From Candidatus Gallacutalibacter stercoravium (lineage in GTDB: Bacteria; Bacillota; Clostridia; Oscillospirales; Acutalibacteraceae): 64,000 nt of DNA. The notes beneath the pieces were generated by a model. The model was not told the origin of the DNA, did not search any database, and saw nothing but the letters and a program-made list of their open reading frames with translations. A program made the translations under genes and the position numbers. This document shows, piece after piece, positions 45,581 to 54,346 of the stretch; position 1 is the first letter of the stretch, and the number at the start of each line of letters is the position of its first letter. The DNA lies in contig DVJE01000034.1 of the NCBI GenBank assembly GCA_018716975.1, positions 1-64,000 on the forward strand, written 5' to 3'.

Positions 45581-46507
45581 TTATTCACAAAAGATAGTTT
45601 CAATATGTTTATCGGCCCCTTCGGGGGAATAAACAAACCGATCGATATGCTTTTCGGTAATAAAATAACGGGGAGGAGACGGGCGGTAGTTATAATCGAA
45701 GGTATCGATAATGATAAGTTTGACTTTCATTCGGCTGGGGATAATATTTTTAATGTACACGCTGGCTTGTTGCCCGGCCCGTATGCCTTCTTTACACTCA
45801 GCCAAACCTGCTAAATTGGGTGTTAACTCCACAAAGGCGCCATATTCTTCTACCGAACGGATAATCCCCGCCACTGTTTCCCCTGGCGAAAACAATGCCG
45901 CGTTTTCCGCCCAGGTGCCCAGCAGCTCCTTATGCGATAGGCCGATACGGTTATTTTCAATCGATTTGACGACAGCGCGTATGTCTGCTCCCACATGGAA
46001 GCGCTCCCGGGGATGTTCGATTCTCGATACGGAGATCATGTCGATAGGCAGTAATGAAACAATTCCACAACCGATATCGGCGAAAGCGCCAAAGCTTTCT
46101 AGATGGGTGACGCGGGCTTGAATAATGTCGCCGGGGCGCAGCCTGCTAATATATTCCTGGCGGCACAGCTCTTGCGCGGCGCGGCGGGATAACAGAGCGG
46201 TCAGGTTGCCGTTATTGTCTTTGCGAAAACCGGTTATGATAAAGCAAACGGGGCGGTTTACTCGAGAGATTACCGCAATATCCCGCGTGCTTCCTTCGCG
46301 GATGCCCAACGCGCCTTCTTCACGGGGAATAATGCCCCGCATACATCCCAAATCCACAATCAGATTATGTTCACTGTCACACACAATGGCACGCCCCTCC
46401 AGCAGCTTCCCTGCATGGCAGGCATCCGCCAGCGCATTAGGCGTAGAGGTGGCCATACGGTTTTCTGGAGTGTCAATCAGCAATCCTTCCGGAAAAAATT
46501 CGTTCAT
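45581..46507 (-). CDS. S1-domain RNA-binding protein (RpsA-like)
   Basis: 308 residues from the ATG at 46507. Two clear S1 OB-fold domains: residues ~130-200 (GDIIQARVTHLESFGAFADIG) and ~210-285 (GETVAGIIRSVEEYGAFVEL), plus a degenerate N-terminal one. Small clostridial S1-like proteins of this kind bind mRNA/ribosomes; this is not full-length S1 (six repeats). The ATG at 46507 was preferred over an upstream GTG-type start that would add a non-homologous 32 residues. Confidence 0.85.
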   Translation of the reverse strand: MNEFFPEGLLIDTPENRMATSTPNALADACHAGKLLEGRAIVCDSEHNLIVDLGCMRGIIPREEGALGIREGSTRDIAVISRVNRPVCFIITGFRKDNNGNLTALLSRRAAQELCRQEYISRLRPGDIIQARVTHLESFGAFADIGCGIVSLLPIDMISVSRIEHPRERFHVGADIRAVVKSIENNRIGLSHKELLGTWAENAALFSPGETVAGIIRSVEEYGAFVELTPNLAGLAECKEGIRAGQQASVYIKNIIPSRMKVKLIIIDTFDYNYRPSPPRYFITEKHIDRFVYSPEGADKHIETIFCE

Positions 46508-46745
46508 ATTCGTTAACCATGCCTTTCCTGTATATTGACGAGAGCTTTCACGGCGAAGCCGAAAGTAAACCTGCACACAGCATTTATATGCTATGCCAGG
46601 CAAACTTATTTATAGGGATCAGCTGCTTTTCCCTTGAATTTGTGGGCTAAATATAATAGAATAGAAAAGGCAGAGGATGGAAAGCGTTTGAATTTTCCCT
46701 CCGCTTTTTTGTTGAATGTGATATAGACATGAAAGGATGTTTTTG

Positions 46746-47573
46746 TTGAAGAAGAAATTAGTTGCGAGCTTGCTGCTGTTTTCCATAAGTTGCTTTATGC
46801 TGGCGGGCTGCCAAAACAGCGGAGGAGAAGCTGCTGCAAGCGATGATAGTTTGTATGTTGGCTGCCAATTGGAAGCGCCGAAGGCCGGGGATCAAGTGGC
46901 GGTAATGACTACCAGCATGGGCGTAATTAAAATGCGCTTCTTTCCAGAGGCGGCGCCTAAGACGGTGGAAAATTTTATCACCCACGCGCAAGAAGGATAT
47001 TACGACGGGTTAACCTTTCATCGTGTTATAGATGATTTTATGATCCAGGGCGGCGATCCCAAAGGGGATGGCTCAGGTGGCGAGAGCATTTGGGGCGAGC
47101 CTTTTGAGAATGAATTCAGCGATAAGCTGTTTAATATTAGGGGCGCCGTTTCGATGGCGAATGCCGGTTATCAAAATGGTCAGGCCACCAACGGCAGCCA
47201 GTTTTTTATCAATCAAACCGACAAAGAGGCTTTTGCCGGTTGGGATACCTATCAAAGCCAGTGGGATCAATATAAGCAGATTTATGACGCTTACTTTGAA
47301 CAACTGGGTATTGATCAATTCCGGCAGTTGGCAGGAACCGCCTTTAACATGGATCTGTTAACTGACGAAATACGTACCCTTTATGAAGAAAACGGCGGCC
47401 AGCCCAGCTTAGACGGCGCCTTTAGCCCGGTGCAACTGGGGCATACTGTATTTGCCCAGGTGTTTGAAGGTATGGATGTGGTCGACCAAATTGCGCAAAC
47501 GGAAACCGACGAAAACGATGTGCCGGTGGAACCGGTTGTTATTGAAAAAATCGAGATCATCACTTGGGAGTAA
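46746..47573 (+). CDS. Peptidyl-prolyl cis-trans isomerase (cyclophilin) lipoprotein
   Basis: 275 residues. A lipobox LAGC (residues 17-20) after a Lys-rich start gives a lipoprotein signal. The cyclophilin domain has [19 protein letters not shown] and [10 protein letters not shown]; about 50 extra residues ([20 protein letters not shown]...) interrupt the domain after that, before the final [19 protein letters not shown] chose the TTG at 46746 because GAAAGG lies 9 bases upstream; the ATG at 46737 overlaps that RBS. Probably folds exported proteins on the membrane's outer face. Confidence 0.85.
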   Translation: MKKKLVASLLLFSISCFMLAGCQNSGGEAAASDDSLYVGCQLEAPKAGDQVAVMTTSMGVIKMRFFPEAAPKTVENFITHAQEGYYDGLTFHRVIDDFMIQGGDPKGDGSGGESIWGEPFENEFSDKLFNIRGAVSMANAGYQNGQATNGSQFFINQTDKEAFAGWDTYQSQWDQYKQIYDAYFEQLGIDQFRQLAGTAFNMDLLTDEIRTLYEENGGQPSLDGAFSPVQLGHTVFAQVFEGMDVVDQIAQTETDENDVPVEPVVIEKIEIITWE

Positions 47574-47615
47574 CAAGATATCTTATATTTTCCTGCAAAT
47601 TTGATGGAGGTGGAA

Positions 47616-47984
47616 ATGATGGCTTTGCAGCAATTGCCAGACGATCCTAGAAATGTAAGGCTGCTTTCCATTTTGGCTTATATAGGCCCCTTGTTTATCA
47701 TGGGCCGGGTCGCAGTGGAAAAAGACAATGATGAGGTAGCTTTCCACGCTCGGCAGGGTCAAGTGCTGTTTATCAGCGTTGCTGTCGCTTATCTTGTAAC
47801 CTTCCTGCTTTGTTGGGCGCTTTCTTCTTTGCCTGCTGCGCAGGAAATTATTGGTTTGCTGCTTTATGTGGGCATTAGTGCCGCATGGTTTTTAATGTCG
47901 GTTATGGGCATTATCGGGGCCGCACGCAAACAAAAGCGCCCGCTACCCTTTATAGGGGATTTAGATAGGTTTATTAAAAAATAA
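47616..47984 (+). CDS. Tic20/DUF4870-like small membrane protein
   Basis: 122 residues with three to four helices; the core RLLSILAYIGPLFIMG and FHARQGQVLF match DUF4870-like (Tic20) proteins. Ends RPLPFIGDLDRFIKK. RBS GGAGGTGG precedes the ATG at 47616. Next gene is a paralogue. Confidence 0.7.
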   Translation: MMALQQLPDDPRNVRLLSILAYIGPLFIMGRVAVEKDNDEVAFHARQGQVLFISVAVAYLVTFLLCWALSSLPAAQEIIGLLLYVGISAAWFLMSVMGIIGAARKQKRPLPFIGDLDRFIKK

Positions 47985-48024
47985 ATCCCGTTGTGCCGCA
48001 TGGCGGCAGTTAGGAGTGCTGGAT

Positions 48025-48468
48025 ATGCAGGATTTAACGTTGCGGCCCATTGGGCCGTCTGTTTTGCGAATCACGCAAGAGGAACAACATAAAGAAAAGC
48101 CTGAGGCGGACGATCCTTTTGGCCGGCCGCCCTATCAAGATAATACTAGGCTTTTTTCTGTTATGAGTTATATTCCTTTGTTGTGGTTGGTAGGGTTGTT
48201 GGCAGATCCCCATAATGAAAAAGTTCGCTATCATGTAAATCAAGGCATTATATTCAATATTTTTATTTTAGCGTTAGCAATTGCGCTGAGTATTTTAAAA
48301 TCGGTATTACTGGCTATCACCTCTGTGTTTTGGATTATTATTGGCCTGCTGCAGGTTGCTGCTTTTATAGCGATTGCGGCATACTTTTGCATTGGCGTAT
48401 ACAACGCATACCGCGGTATCCAGCGGCCTTTGCCGTTTATTGGCAGTTTGTTCCGGGTGATTCGGTAA
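48025..48468 (+). CDS. Tic20/DUF4870-like small membrane protein, paralogue
   Basis: 147 residues; hydrophilic N-terminus, then helices with RLFSVMSYIPLLWLVG and YHVNQGIIFNI, ending RPLPFIGSLFRVI like the upstream gene. The ATG at 48025 has TAGGAG 8 bases upstream; a GTG at 48016 would overlap it. The pair probably arose by duplication. Function unknown. Confidence 0.7.
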   Translation: MQDLTLRPIGPSVLRITQEEQHKEKPEADDPFGRPPYQDNTRLFSVMSYIPLLWLVGLLADPHNEKVRYHVNQGIIFNIFILALAIALSILKSVLLAITSVFWIIIGLLQVAAFIAIAAYFCIGVYNAYRGIQRPLPFIGSLFRVIR

Positions 48469-48495
48469 CGGATGCCGGAGAATAGGGGGATTTGT

Positions 48496-49341
48496 ATGAC
48501 GGACGTTGCGGTAATTGGAGCTGGTCCAGCCGGGTTATCTGCGGCCATCAATGTGGTTGCACGGGGGAAAACAGTGCGTCTTCTGTCTGGGGGAGAAAAT
48601 TATTTGGCCCGGGCAGAACAGGTAGATAATTATTTAGGCTTTTATGGTGTAACTGGCCAAGAGCTAATGCATTCATTTTATGCCCATGCCGCCCAAATGG
48701 GTATAACGGTTGAAAAAGGGCGCGTAGCCAACGTGCTGCCGATGGAGAGTTCTTTTTTGTTGAATTTTAGCGGCGATATGATAGAAGCCAAGGCAGTGGT
48801 CTTAGCTACAGGCGTTGCTAAAATGAAGGCGGTTGCCGGAGAAGAGGAGTTTCTGGGCCGGGGCGTAAGTTATTGCGCCACCTGCGATGGTATGCTGTTT
48901 CGCGGAAAACGGGCCGTGGTTTGGGGCCTGGCAAAGGATGCGGCTAAAGAGGCAAACTTTTTAGCGGATATCGGCGTGCAGGTTCAATTTGTTGCCGCTG
49001 CTCCAAAAGAGGAGTTAAACGAGGGAATTCCCTTTTTGCTTGGCGCTGTACAAAAGATTGAAGGGGAAGAAACGGTATGTGCTGCCGTGGTAAACGGTGA
49101 ACGCATACCTACTGATGTGGTTTTTGTGCTTCGCGACGCCATAGCTCCATCTACTCTGATTCCTGGTGTGCAGGAAAAAGACGGATATATTGCCGTAACG
49201 CGCGAGATGCAGACCAATATTCCCGGCTTATTTGCGGCGGGGGACTGCACCGGCAAACCCTTGCAGATTTCCAAAGCCGTAGGGGAGGGGCTGATAGCCG
49301 GCCAGCAGGCGGCGCAGTATGTTGGCAGCCGGGCTGAATAG
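48496..49341 (+). CDS. Thioredoxin reductase-like flavoprotein without NADPH motif
   Basis: 281 residues, slightly short for TrxB (~310). The FAD motif GAGPAGLSAAIN and the redox pair CATC (YCATCDGMLF) are normal, as is GLFAAGDCTGKPLQI. The second nucleotide site is unusual: instead of GGGNSAVEEA and HRR it has VVWGLAKDAAKEANFLADIG and FVAAA. This resembles the ferredoxin-dependent flavin thioredoxin reductases (FFTR) of Clostridia, which cannot use NADPH. ATG at 48496 has AATAGGGGG before it. Confidence 0.82.
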   Translation: MTDVAVIGAGPAGLSAAINVVARGKTVRLLSGGENYLARAEQVDNYLGFYGVTGQELMHSFYAHAAQMGITVEKGRVANVLPMESSFLLNFSGDMIEAKAVVLATGVAKMKAVAGEEEFLGRGVSYCATCDGMLFRGKRAVVWGLAKDAAKEANFLADIGVQVQFVAAAPKEELNEGIPFLLGAVQKIEGEETVCAAVVNGERIPTDVVFVLRDAIAPSTLIPGVQEKDGYIAVTREMQTNIPGLFAAGDCTGKPLQISKAVGEGLIAGQQAAQYVGSRAE

Positions 49342-49449
49342 CCGAGGCTTTTATGAATAGGCAATAAGCCGTTTTGCGCCTATTGTCATTTTATGGCGAA
49401 TACTGTAGAATATAATCTGAAATAAAAAATTGTATAACGACAGATGATG

Positions 49450-49615
49450 TTTTTAGAAAAAAGCGGCGTAGCTTACCGAAGGAGTAAAACTCTCAGGTGC
49501 TTAGAGATAAGCGAGGACTAAAAACGGATGGGACTCTGGAGAAGCTCAATTATGAGGGCCGAAGGTGAAAACGCAGAGATGCGCGAATCTCTCAGGCAAA
49601 AGGACAGAGTAAGGA
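49450..49615 (+). promoter_or_regulatory. Tandem glycine riboswitch
   Basis: Two glycine aptamers in a row: the first with ACCGAAGGAG and ACTCTCAGG, the second with GCCGAAGGTG, GAATCTCTCAGG and AGGACAGAG. They precede an amino-acid symporter gene, so glycine probably controls its expression. Confidence 0.9.
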
Positions 49616-49621
49616 TATTCT

Positions 49622-49701
49622 CTTTGTAAAAAATTACAAAGGGGTATTGAATATTGTTCTTTAAGAGTCAAGCGGCCACAGGGCTGTTTGGCTCTTTTTG
49701 C
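49622..49701 (+). terminator. Expression platform of the glycine riboswitch
   Basis: A small hairpin CTTTGTAA/TTACAAAG, then a terminator AAGAGTCAAGC (49663-49673) / GTTTGGCTCTT (49686-49696) with five T. Confidence 0.75.
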
Positions 49702-49725
49702 GCTTTACATTCATAGCGTTAAGCA

Positions 49726-49761
49726 GGAGCTGGGTTTCACAAAGGAGCTGGGTTTCACAAA
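49726..49761. repeat. Perfect 18-bp tandem duplication in the 5' leader
   Basis: GGAGCTGGGTTTCACAAA occurs twice in tandem (49726-49743 and 49744-49761) between riboswitch and start codon. Confidence 0.95.
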
Positions 49762-49790
49762 TGTCGTTGTGGTAGAAAGGGAAGAAAACG

Positions 49791-51194
49791 ATGGATTTCA
49801 TTCTGAGCGTGATCGACGCTATTAACACAGCTCTGTGGGACTACGCATTGCTTTTTTTGCTTTGCGGTACGGGCATTTATTTTACCATTCGCTTAAAGTT
49901 CATTCAGGTTCGCAAATTTACCGAAGGCTTTCGCCGTTTGTTTGGCGGTTTAAAGTTAAACGGAAAAAAGGCCGGTGCTGACGGTATGAGTTCCTTTCAG
50001 GCGTTGACTACTGCCATTGCCGCCCAAGTCGGCACAGGAAACATTGCAGGTGCAGCAACGGCAATTGTGTCGGGTGGCCCCGGCGCTATCTTCTGGATGT
50101 GGGTTAGCGCCTTTTTCGGCATGGCGACAATTTTTGCCGAAGCAGTTTTGGCACAGAAGTATAAAACGACAGTAGAGGGCGAGGTTACCGGCGGGCCGAT
50201 TTATTATATTCGCGCTGCGTTTCAAGGTAAGCTGGGCAAGTTTTTGGCGGTGTTTTTTTCCATCGCGGTTATTTTAGCGTTGGGATTTATGGGGAATATG
50301 GTGCAGTCCAACTCGATTGGCGTAGCAATGGAAAGTGCCTTTGGCGTACCCGCTGTTGCTGCCGGTGTTGTGGTAGCGATAATTGCCGGCTTTATTTTTC
50401 TAGGTGGTGTAAAACGCATTGCTTGGGTAACAGAAAAAATAGTTCCGTTTATGGCGCTGTTTTACATTGTGGGCTGCGTGATCATTTTGTGCATGAATTA
50501 TGCTGCTGTAGGGGAGGCATTCCGTCAGATCTTTGTTATGGCTTTTGCGCCGCAGTCTGTCGCGGGAGGAGTGATGGGTATTACCGTGCAAAAGGCTATG
50601 CGTTTTGGAGTAGCGCGCGGTTTGTTTTCAAATGAGGCCGGTATGGGTTCTACACCGCACGCCCATGCGATGGCAAAGGTAAAAAAACCGCAAGATCAAG
50701 GCATTATGGCAATGATGGGTGTGTTTATCGACACCTTTATTATTCTAACATTGACGGCTTTGGTCATTCTTACATCCGGGGTGCTTTCGTCTGGTAAAAC
50801 CGGTACGGAGCTGGCACAGGCGGCATTCCATGCCTCTTTTGGTTATGCGGGTGATGTTTTTATTGCCGTTTGCATTTTCTTTTTTGCTTTTTCTACCATT
50901 GTGGGCTGGTATTTCTTCGGGCAAACCAATGTAAAGGCGTTGTTTGGCAAAAAGGCCGTTAAAGTTTACGCTCTTTTGGTGGTGGTTTTTGTAGTTGTTG
51001 GCTCTGCCCAGCAGGTCGATTTGGTATGGAATCTATCTGATATGTTTAACGGCCTAATGGTTATTCCCAATCTGCTAGGTTTGTTGGCGTTAAGCAGTAT
51101 TGTGGTAAAGCTTGCCCAGGATCGCGACAACACGCGCTTGACGTCTGAACACTTTGAGGACAATACAGAAAGAAGAGAAACGACAAATGATTGA
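49791..51194 (+). CDS. Sodium:alanine/glycine symporter (AGCS family)
   Basis: 467 residues, about 11 membrane segments. TTAIAAQVGTGNIAGAATAIVSGGPGAIFWMW and NEAGMGSTPHAHAMA type motifs of the AGCS family are intact. Controlled by the tandem glycine riboswitch, so glycine or alanine uptake is likely. The stop overlaps the next gene's ATG by 8 bases. Confidence 0.93.
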   Translation: MDFILSVIDAINTALWDYALLFLLCGTGIYFTIRLKFIQVRKFTEGFRRLFGGLKLNGKKAGADGMSSFQALTTAIAAQVGTGNIAGAATAIVSGGPGAIFWMWVSAFFGMATIFAEAVLAQKYKTTVEGEVTGGPIYYIRAAFQGKLGKFLAVFFSIAVILALGFMGNMVQSNSIGVAMESAFGVPAVAAGVVVAIIAGFIFLGGVKRIAWVTEKIVPFMALFYIVGCVIILCMNYAAVGEAFRQIFVMAFAPQSVAGGVMGITVQKAMRFGVARGLFSNEAGMGSTPHAHAMAKVKKPQDQGIMAMMGVFIDTFIILTLTALVILTSGVLSSGKTGTELAQAAFHASFGYAGDVFIAVCIFFFAFSTIVGWYFFGQTNVKALFGKKAVKVYALLVVVFVVVGSAQQVDLVWNLSDMFNGLMVIPNLLGLLALSSIVVKLAQDRDNTRLTSEHFEDNTERRETTND

Positions 51195-51795
51195 CACAAC
51201 TATTACCAAGATTGATATCTGGCTAAAAAACGATATGGCTTGTAAAGTCTCACAACCGTTATTGCCGCCGGGATTTCGATTTGAAACATATCAAGGGGAA
51301 CGTGATCAGCGCAATTGGGCTGAAATTCTGTGCAGCGTAGGCTTTTTAGATCAAAATGTAAAAACCGGGATGCAATGTTTTCAGCAAGAATTTGGGGATA
51401 GAATGGATCTAGTAAAGCAGAGGATGTTTTTCATCACAACAGAAGAGGGCAAATATGTGGGAACCTGCACCGCATGGGAAAATAGCGGGTTAAAGCGAGG
51501 GATCCTACATTGGCTCGGCGTTCGCCCCGAATATCAAAAGTATGGCCTTGGCAAAGCGCTGGTGCAAAAGGTTCTTTATACGTTTCAAACAGAACGGCCA
51601 GGATGGCCCGGCTATCTTTTAACGCAAACCACCTCGCATAAGGCCATCTGCCTGTATATGAAATTTGGATTTTATGCCGTGTATACCGATGATGCCTCTA
51701 AAGCAGATTTTGAAAGGGCTGCACAGGTTTTAGACGGCGTAATGAGAGAAAAGGATTATATCGCTTTTGTCAATGGGGCTAAAAAGGACGGATAA
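51187..51795 (+). CDS. GNAT-family N-acetyltransferase
   Basis: 202 residues. The acetyl-CoA loop is seen in LGVRPEYQKYGLGKALVQKVL (R/Q-x-x-G-x-G/A type) and the C-terminal LYMKFGFYAVYTDD. The substrate is unknown. The ATG at 51187 overlaps the symporter's stop, so it is co-transcribed with it; the ATG at 51154 is less likely because it would start far inside the symporter gene. Confidence 0.85.
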   Translation: MIDTTITKIDIWLKNDMACKVSQPLLPPGFRFETYQGERDQRNWAEILCSVGFLDQNVKTGMQCFQQEFGDRMDLVKQRMFFITTEEGKYVGTCTAWENSGLKRGILHWLGVRPEYQKYGLGKALVQKVLYTFQTERPGWPGYLLTQTTSHKAICLYMKFGFYAVYTDDASKADFERAAQVLDGVMREKDYIAFVNGAKKDG

Positions 51796-51914
51796 GCTAT
51801 TGATAGAGAATTGCTTGATTGGTGATTTAACACGAGGTCTTGCCGTTAGCCACAGTGCTTTTGAGCTATTTATTTGCTGCACAGCTGCACAAAAGTGGTT
51901 ATGCTCTAAAGTTT

Positions 51915-51957
51915 TAAGAGGGAAGGGCGATAGCCCTTCCCTCTTAAAACTTATCTT
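51915..51957 (+). terminator. Strong terminator after the symporter operon
   Basis: AGTTTTAAGAGGGAAGGGC / GCCCTTCCCTCTTAAAACT, a 19-base near-perfect stem. Confidence 0.9.
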
Positions 51958-52080
51958 CTTTTCTTGTTTTTCAAAACCCTTTGCATATGGGGACCGCTTG
52001 ACCTAGCGTAAGAAATCCGGTATCATAAAGCAGCGTTGAAAAGCCAAGTAACTGTAACAAAGAAAGGATGTTATCCTGTT

Positions 52081-52800
52081 ATGATGGACAAGTTAACGAC
52101 CATTTTGTTCGATTTGGATGGTACGCTGCTACCGATGGATCAAGAAGTTTTTACCAAGGCATATTTCAAACGATTGGTTGCCAAGGTTGCGCCGCTAGGC
52201 TATGAGCCAGAAGCCCTAATAAACGGCATATGGGCGGGTACCGCCGCAATGGTAAAAAATGATGGCGCATGCACCAATGAAGAAGCTTTCTGGCATCGCT
52301 TTACCCAACTTTTTGGTGAAGAAACACTAAAAGACAGGCCGGTGTTTGATGAGTACTACCGTATAGAATTTCAACAGGTGGCCGACAGCTGTGGCTTTAA
52401 TCCAATGGCCAAAAGCGCTGTGCAGCAGTTGAGCCAAAAAGGGTATCGTGTAGCGCTGGCCACCAATCCGATTTTCCCAGCGGTGGCAACCGAAAGCCGC
52501 ATTCGATGGGCAGGGCTGGAGCCAGCTGATTTTGCATATTACACCACTTATGAAAACGCCACATACTGTAAACCCAACCCCAACTATTACCGAGAACTGT
52601 TGGGCAAGCTGGGGTGCTCCCCAGAGGAATGCCTGATGGTTGGCAATGATGTTAAAGAGGATATGGTAGCGCAAACAATCGGAATGAAAGTTTTCTTGCT
52701 GACCGATTGTTTGATCAATAAAGAGAACGCAGATATTTCTCAATATCCCCAAGGGAGCTTTGCGCAACTGTTGGAATATGTGGATGCTTTATCAAAGTAA
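52081..52800 (+). CDS. HAD-superfamily hydrolase
   Basis: 239 residues. Motif I FDLDGTLL, motif II ATNP, motif III K in CKPNPNYY and motif IV GNDVKEDM are all present, so it is an active phosphatase-like HAD. Substrate unknown. ATG at 52081 (a second ATG follows directly) with AAAGGATG upstream. Confidence 0.85.
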   Translation: MMDKLTTILFDLDGTLLPMDQEVFTKAYFKRLVAKVAPLGYEPEALINGIWAGTAAMVKNDGACTNEEAFWHRFTQLFGEETLKDRPVFDEYYRIEFQQVADSCGFNPMAKSAVQQLSQKGYRVALATNPIFPAVATESRIRWAGLEPADFAYYTTYENATYCKPNPNYYRELLGKLGCSPEECLMVGNDVKEDMVAQTIGMKVFLLTDCLINKENADISQYPQGSFAQLLEYVDALSK

Positions 52801-52834
52801 GCATAATTTTCGTAAAATATTCGCACGGGGAAAA

Positions 52835-53503
52835 TCACCGCGAGTCTGTAGCTGCCAGCAGAACCGGCTTGCTGCGCAGCGCTGCCAGCAGCTCTTGGTT
52901 ATTGGCAACCGGCTGCGGTAGCAAGATGCCGCCACGGGCCACGTCTTCCTCATAGTGAAAGTCTGATCCGCTGACCTCTAACAGCTGATGTTGCCGGGCC
53001 CACAACTGAGCGATGGTGTTGCGAGAGTCGTGATGAGAATTGCCGTTGTTGGTTTCAATGCCGTCTAAAAATTGGGGATCAACCACCTTCATGTTATTGC
53101 GGAAGGGGTGCGCCTGGAACACCAAAAGCTGGTTTTTCTGGGCTAAAGCGTGAAAACGAGCGATGCCGAGCTCACGCAAATCGCCATGTTCGTATAAAAA
53201 ATCTTCCGTCAGGCCGTACACCAAATAGTCGTTATCACTTTCCCAAAACGTGATTTCCATGCCCAACAGTATCGTTAAGCCGCCCGCCTCTTTGGCACGG
53301 CGATAGCCGTTTAAAAAGTAATCTACTTTTTGTTCCCAGGGCCAGTCTTCCCTCTCTCGGTATACGTGGCGGCTTAAATGGTTGGTAATAACCACGCCAC
53401 TGTAACCGGCCGCAAGATAAAGCGCAACCAGGCGCTCGGGCGTCACACGGCCGCAGGGACTCACATCACAAGTGTGGGCGTGCATTTCATATAAATATCC
53501 CAT
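52835..53503 (-). CDS. PHP-domain metal-dependent phosphoesterase
   Basis: 222 residues from the ATG at 53503 (RBS GGGAGG). Metal ligands of the PHP fold: MHAHTCDVSPCG, TNHLSRHVY, GMEITFW, AHPFRNN and GSDFHYEEDVA. Small PHP proteins like this can hydrolyse phosphoesters such as histidinol-phosphate or nucleotides; the substrate is open. Confidence 0.85.
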   Translation of the reverse strand: MGYLYEMHAHTCDVSPCGRVTPERLVALYLAAGYSGVVITNHLSRHVYREREDWPWEQKVDYFLNGYRRAKEAGGLTILLGMEITFWESDNDYLVYGLTEDFLYEHGDLRELGIARFHALAQKNQLLVFQAHPFRNNMKVVDPQFLDGIETNNGNSHHDSRNTIAQLWARQHQLLEVSGSDFHYEEDVARGGILLPQPVANNQELLAALRSKPVLLAATDSR

Positions 53504-53525
53504 GGTCAAAATTCCTCCCGAACCA

Positions 53526-53575
53526 CACAAAAAGCAGGAAGCGCCGAATAAGAACGGCATTCCTGCTTTTTGTTA
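53526..53575 (-). terminator. Terminator after pflA
   Basis: AAAAAGCAGGAA...(A)TTCCTGCTTTTT, stem with inner CGCCG/CGGC-like bases, between the pflA stop and the PHP gene. Confidence 0.8.
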
Positions 53576-54316
53576 TTAGCGTACTTTTAAACCGCGGCTG
53601 CGAAATATCTCTTTGGCCTTTTCTACTTCATCGGGGGCAGGGGGTTGGGTTTGCCACAGAGGGGAGCGCAGCCGCAAGGCCTCCCATTTATATTCTCCCA
53701 TTTTATGAAAAGGGAGCAACTCAATCAGGCTTACGCAGGAGTAAGCCGATATAAAACCGGCCAATGCTTCTAATTTGGCGTTGTCTAACGTTAAACCGGG
53801 CACCAACACATGGCGGATCCAAACCTCCTTGCCGGTCAACTCGCAATGGTTTAGCAGTTCTATAGCATTGCGGTTGTCTTGACCGGTTAATGTAAGACAA
53901 AGCGCCGGATCCAGCGCCTTAATATCCAGAAGTATCAGGTCAGCCGCAGCCACAGCCTGCCGGCAGGCCCGTAAAGGAATGGCCCCTGAAGTATCAACAG
54001 CACAGGAGATCCCCTCCTGGTGGCAAAGATCCATTACAGCCCGGCAAAAGGCGGCCTGGTGCAAAGGCTCGCCCCCCGATAAGGTAACGCCGCCGGTAGC
54101 GATAAAGTTTCGATAGCGCAGTATGTCATCCACTACCTCCCGCGCTGTGCGCTGAATGCCTTCTTCATAGCGCCAGGTATCCGGATTATGGCAATACTGG
54201 CAACGCAGCGGGCAACCCTGCAAAAACAGAACGTAACGGATGCCTGGGCCATCCACTGCGCCAAAGGTTTCAACTGAGTGGATACGCCCTACAATCTGTT
54301 CGATTGAAGGAGCCAC
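53576..54316 (-). CDS. pflA: Pyruvate formate-lyase activating enzyme
   Basis: A radical SAM glycyl-radical activase of 246 residues. The cluster motif is GCPLRCQYCHNPDTW, followed by GGVTLSGGEPLHQ, both typical. It installs the Gly radical on PflB, whose gene lies 30 bases upstream in the same operon. The start is a GTG at 54316 with AAAGGGGA upstream. Confidence 0.93.
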   Translation of the reverse strand: MAPSIEQIVGRIHSVETFGAVDGPGIRYVLFLQGCPLRCQYCHNPDTWRYEEGIQRTAREVVDDILRYRNFIATGGVTLSGGEPLHQAAFCRAVMDLCHQEGISCAVDTSGAIPLRACRQAVAAADLILLDIKALDPALCLTLTGQDNRNAIELLNHCELTGKEVWIRHVLVPGLTLDNAKLEALAGFISAYSCVSLIELLPFHKMGEYKWEALRLRSPLWQTQPPAPDEVEKAKEIFRSRGLKVR

Positions 54317-54346
54317 TTGAAATGCATCCCCTTTCGCGCAACCTGC

